Below are positions 63,074-64,000 of a DNA stretch of 64,000 nt, one piece after another; position 1 is the first letter of the stretch; the number at the start of each line of letters is the position of its first letter. The position numbers and the translations under genes are program-made. Source of the stretch: PALSA-1006 sp041660815 (lineage in GTDB: Bacteria > Pseudomonadota > Gammaproteobacteria > Burkholderiales > Gallionellaceae); NCBI GenBank assembly GCA_041660815.1, contig JBAZVN010000008.1, positions 62,001 through 126,000 of the forward strand. The letters are read 5' to 3'. The notes beneath the pieces were generated by a model. That model did not search any database. It saw nothing but the letters and a program-made list of their open reading frames with translations, and was not told where the DNA came from.

Positions 63074-64000
63074 GTGAATAATTTATTTAAGAGTATCGGA
63101 ATTTGGATGGTCGTGGCTTTGGTGCTGATGACCGTGTTTAATCAATTTAATGCGCGCCAGCAATCAACCGCTCAGGTGCAGCTGGATTATTCGCAATTTC
63201 TTGAAGAAGTACGGCAAGGCAATATCGTCAAAGTGACCATTGAAGGGCGTACTCTCAAAGCCGTCACTAACGAGGGAAAGCGCATCACCAGCTATGCGCC
63301 CAGCGATTTATGGATGGTTTCCGATTTACTCAAAAACGGCGTCAAAATTGAAGCCAAGCCCGAAGAAGAGCAATCTTTCCTGATGAATTTGTTTGTCTCA
63401 TGGTTCCCCATGCTGCTGCTGATAGGCGTGTGGGTGTTTTTCATGCGCCAGATGCAGGGGGGCGGCAAGGGCGGCGCGTTCTCGTTTGGCAAGAGTAAAG
63501 CGCGTTTACTGGATGACGCCAAGGAGCGCGTTACCTTTGCCGACGTGGCTGGCTGCGATGAAGCAAAAGAGGAAGTATCTGAATTAGTTGACTTTTTACG
63601 CGATCCAACCAAATTCCAAAATCTGGGTGGACGCATTCCGCGCGGCGTGTTGATGGTGGGCAGCCCCGGTACCGGTAAAACCCTGCTGGCCAAGGCCATT
63701 GCCGGCGAAGCCAAAGTACCGTTCTTTTCTATTTCAGGATCAGATTTTGTCGAGATGTTTGTCGGCGTTGGCGCCGCTCGCGTACGCGACATGTTTGAAC
63801 AAGCCAAAAAAAATGCACCATGCATTATTTTCATTGATGAGATTGATGCGGTGGGTCGCCAGCGTGGCGCCGGCATGGGCGGCGGCAACGATGAACGCGA
63901 ACAAACTTTGAATGCCTTGCTGGTGGAGATGGACGGCTTTGAGGGTGCCAGTGGGGTGATCGTCATCGCCGCCACCAACCGTCCCGATGTATTGGATTCC
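63074..64000 (+). CDS. ftsH: ATP-dependent zinc metalloprotease FtsH (5' part, cut by window end)
   Basis: FtsH is a membrane AAA+ protease that degrades misfolded membrane proteins and regulators. The frame opens at GTG 63074 (GAGAGG upstream) and stays open to the window end, 309 codons, about half the gene. Seen are the first membrane helix (about 8-24), a small periplasmic domain, the second helix (about 112-128), and most of the AAA domain. Walker A is VGSPGTGKT and Walker B is IIFIDEID. The AAA sensor region and the HExxH protease site lie beyond the window. Confidence 0.96.
   Translation, partial: MNNLFKSIGIWMVVALVLMTVFNQFNARQQSTAQVQLDYSQFLEEVRQGNIVKVTIEGRTLKAVTNEGKRITSYAPSDLWMVSDLLKNGVKIEAKPEEEQSFLMNLFVSWFPMLLLIGVWVFFMRQMQGGGKGGAFSFGKSKARLLDDAKERVTFADVAGCDEAKEEVSELVDFLRDPTKFQNLGGRIPRGVLMVGSPGTGKTLLAKAIAGEAKVPFFSISGSDFVEMFVGVGAARVRDMFEQAKKNAPCIIFIDEIDAVGRQRGAGMGGGNDEREQTLNALLVEMDGFEGASGVIVIAATNRPDVLDS

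Noticed and set aside
63292..63978. A 228-codon minus-strand open frame at the right end.
   Set aside because: It is antisense to ftsH, whose plus frame has AAA motifs and family similarity. The minus translation has low complexity and no recognisable domain.

Overview
The window is a gene-dense chromosomal segment of a motile Gram-negative bacterium. Gene content and order (flhA-flhF-flhG-fliA-motC-motD; hisS-yfgM-bamB-der; carA-carB-greA; yhbY divergent from rlmE-ftsH) and the protein sequences point to a betaproteobacterium, probably of the Nitrosomonadales/Gallionellaceae type. Genus and species cannot be fixed from sequence alone. I saw no rRNA, tRNA or CRISPR array.

Layout: (1) 1-140, a leftward promoter and the start of a structured leader for a transcript that leaves the window. 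(2) 340-6831, a tightly overlapping flagellar operon. (3) 6860-10803, a periplasmic ATP-dependent DNA ligase behind radA, then a divergent FAD oxidoreductase. (4) 10864-19134, a leftward three-gene signalling operon: diguanylate cyclase, a 2096-residue hybrid histidine kinase with eight PAS domains, and a response regulator-GGDEF protein. (5) 19223-22066, a sugar-phosphate mutarotase, a very short Rossmann protein, a YggU-like protein, a HicB-like antitoxin without an intact HicA and an IS3-family transposase scar; this is the only clearly accessory stretch. (6) 22067-30923, uvrB, a NarL-type two-component pair and a 1578-residue CheB-CheR-PAS-GGDEF-EAL protein followed by a small unknown ORF. 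(7) 31091-37064, housekeeping genes hisS, yfgM, bamB, der and glmM. (8) 37224-42653, a cell-surface locus: a TPR plus outer-membrane beta-barrel protein resembling Slam/DUF560 secretion proteins, a secreted FecR-domain protein, and a large convergent lipoprotein. (9) 42801-51426, glgP, a DUF2062 membrane protein, another diguanylate cyclase, hrcA, hemH and a TonB-dependent receptor. (10) 51652-64000, fadE, parE, lexA, carAB, greA, yhbY, rlmE and the 5' part of ftsH.

Two themes stand out. Cyclic-di-GMP signalling is dense: four GGDEF proteins, one with EAL, sit in one window with the flagellar operon. The most promising little-described unit is the Slam-like/FecR pair at 37224-40298, which could be a type XI-like secretion system and its cargo. 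Other points of note are a FlhG whose ATP-binding lysines are replaced, and a short non-Escherichia-type LexA whose own promoter carries a CGAAC-N4-GTTC-like operator and leaves almost no 5' leader.
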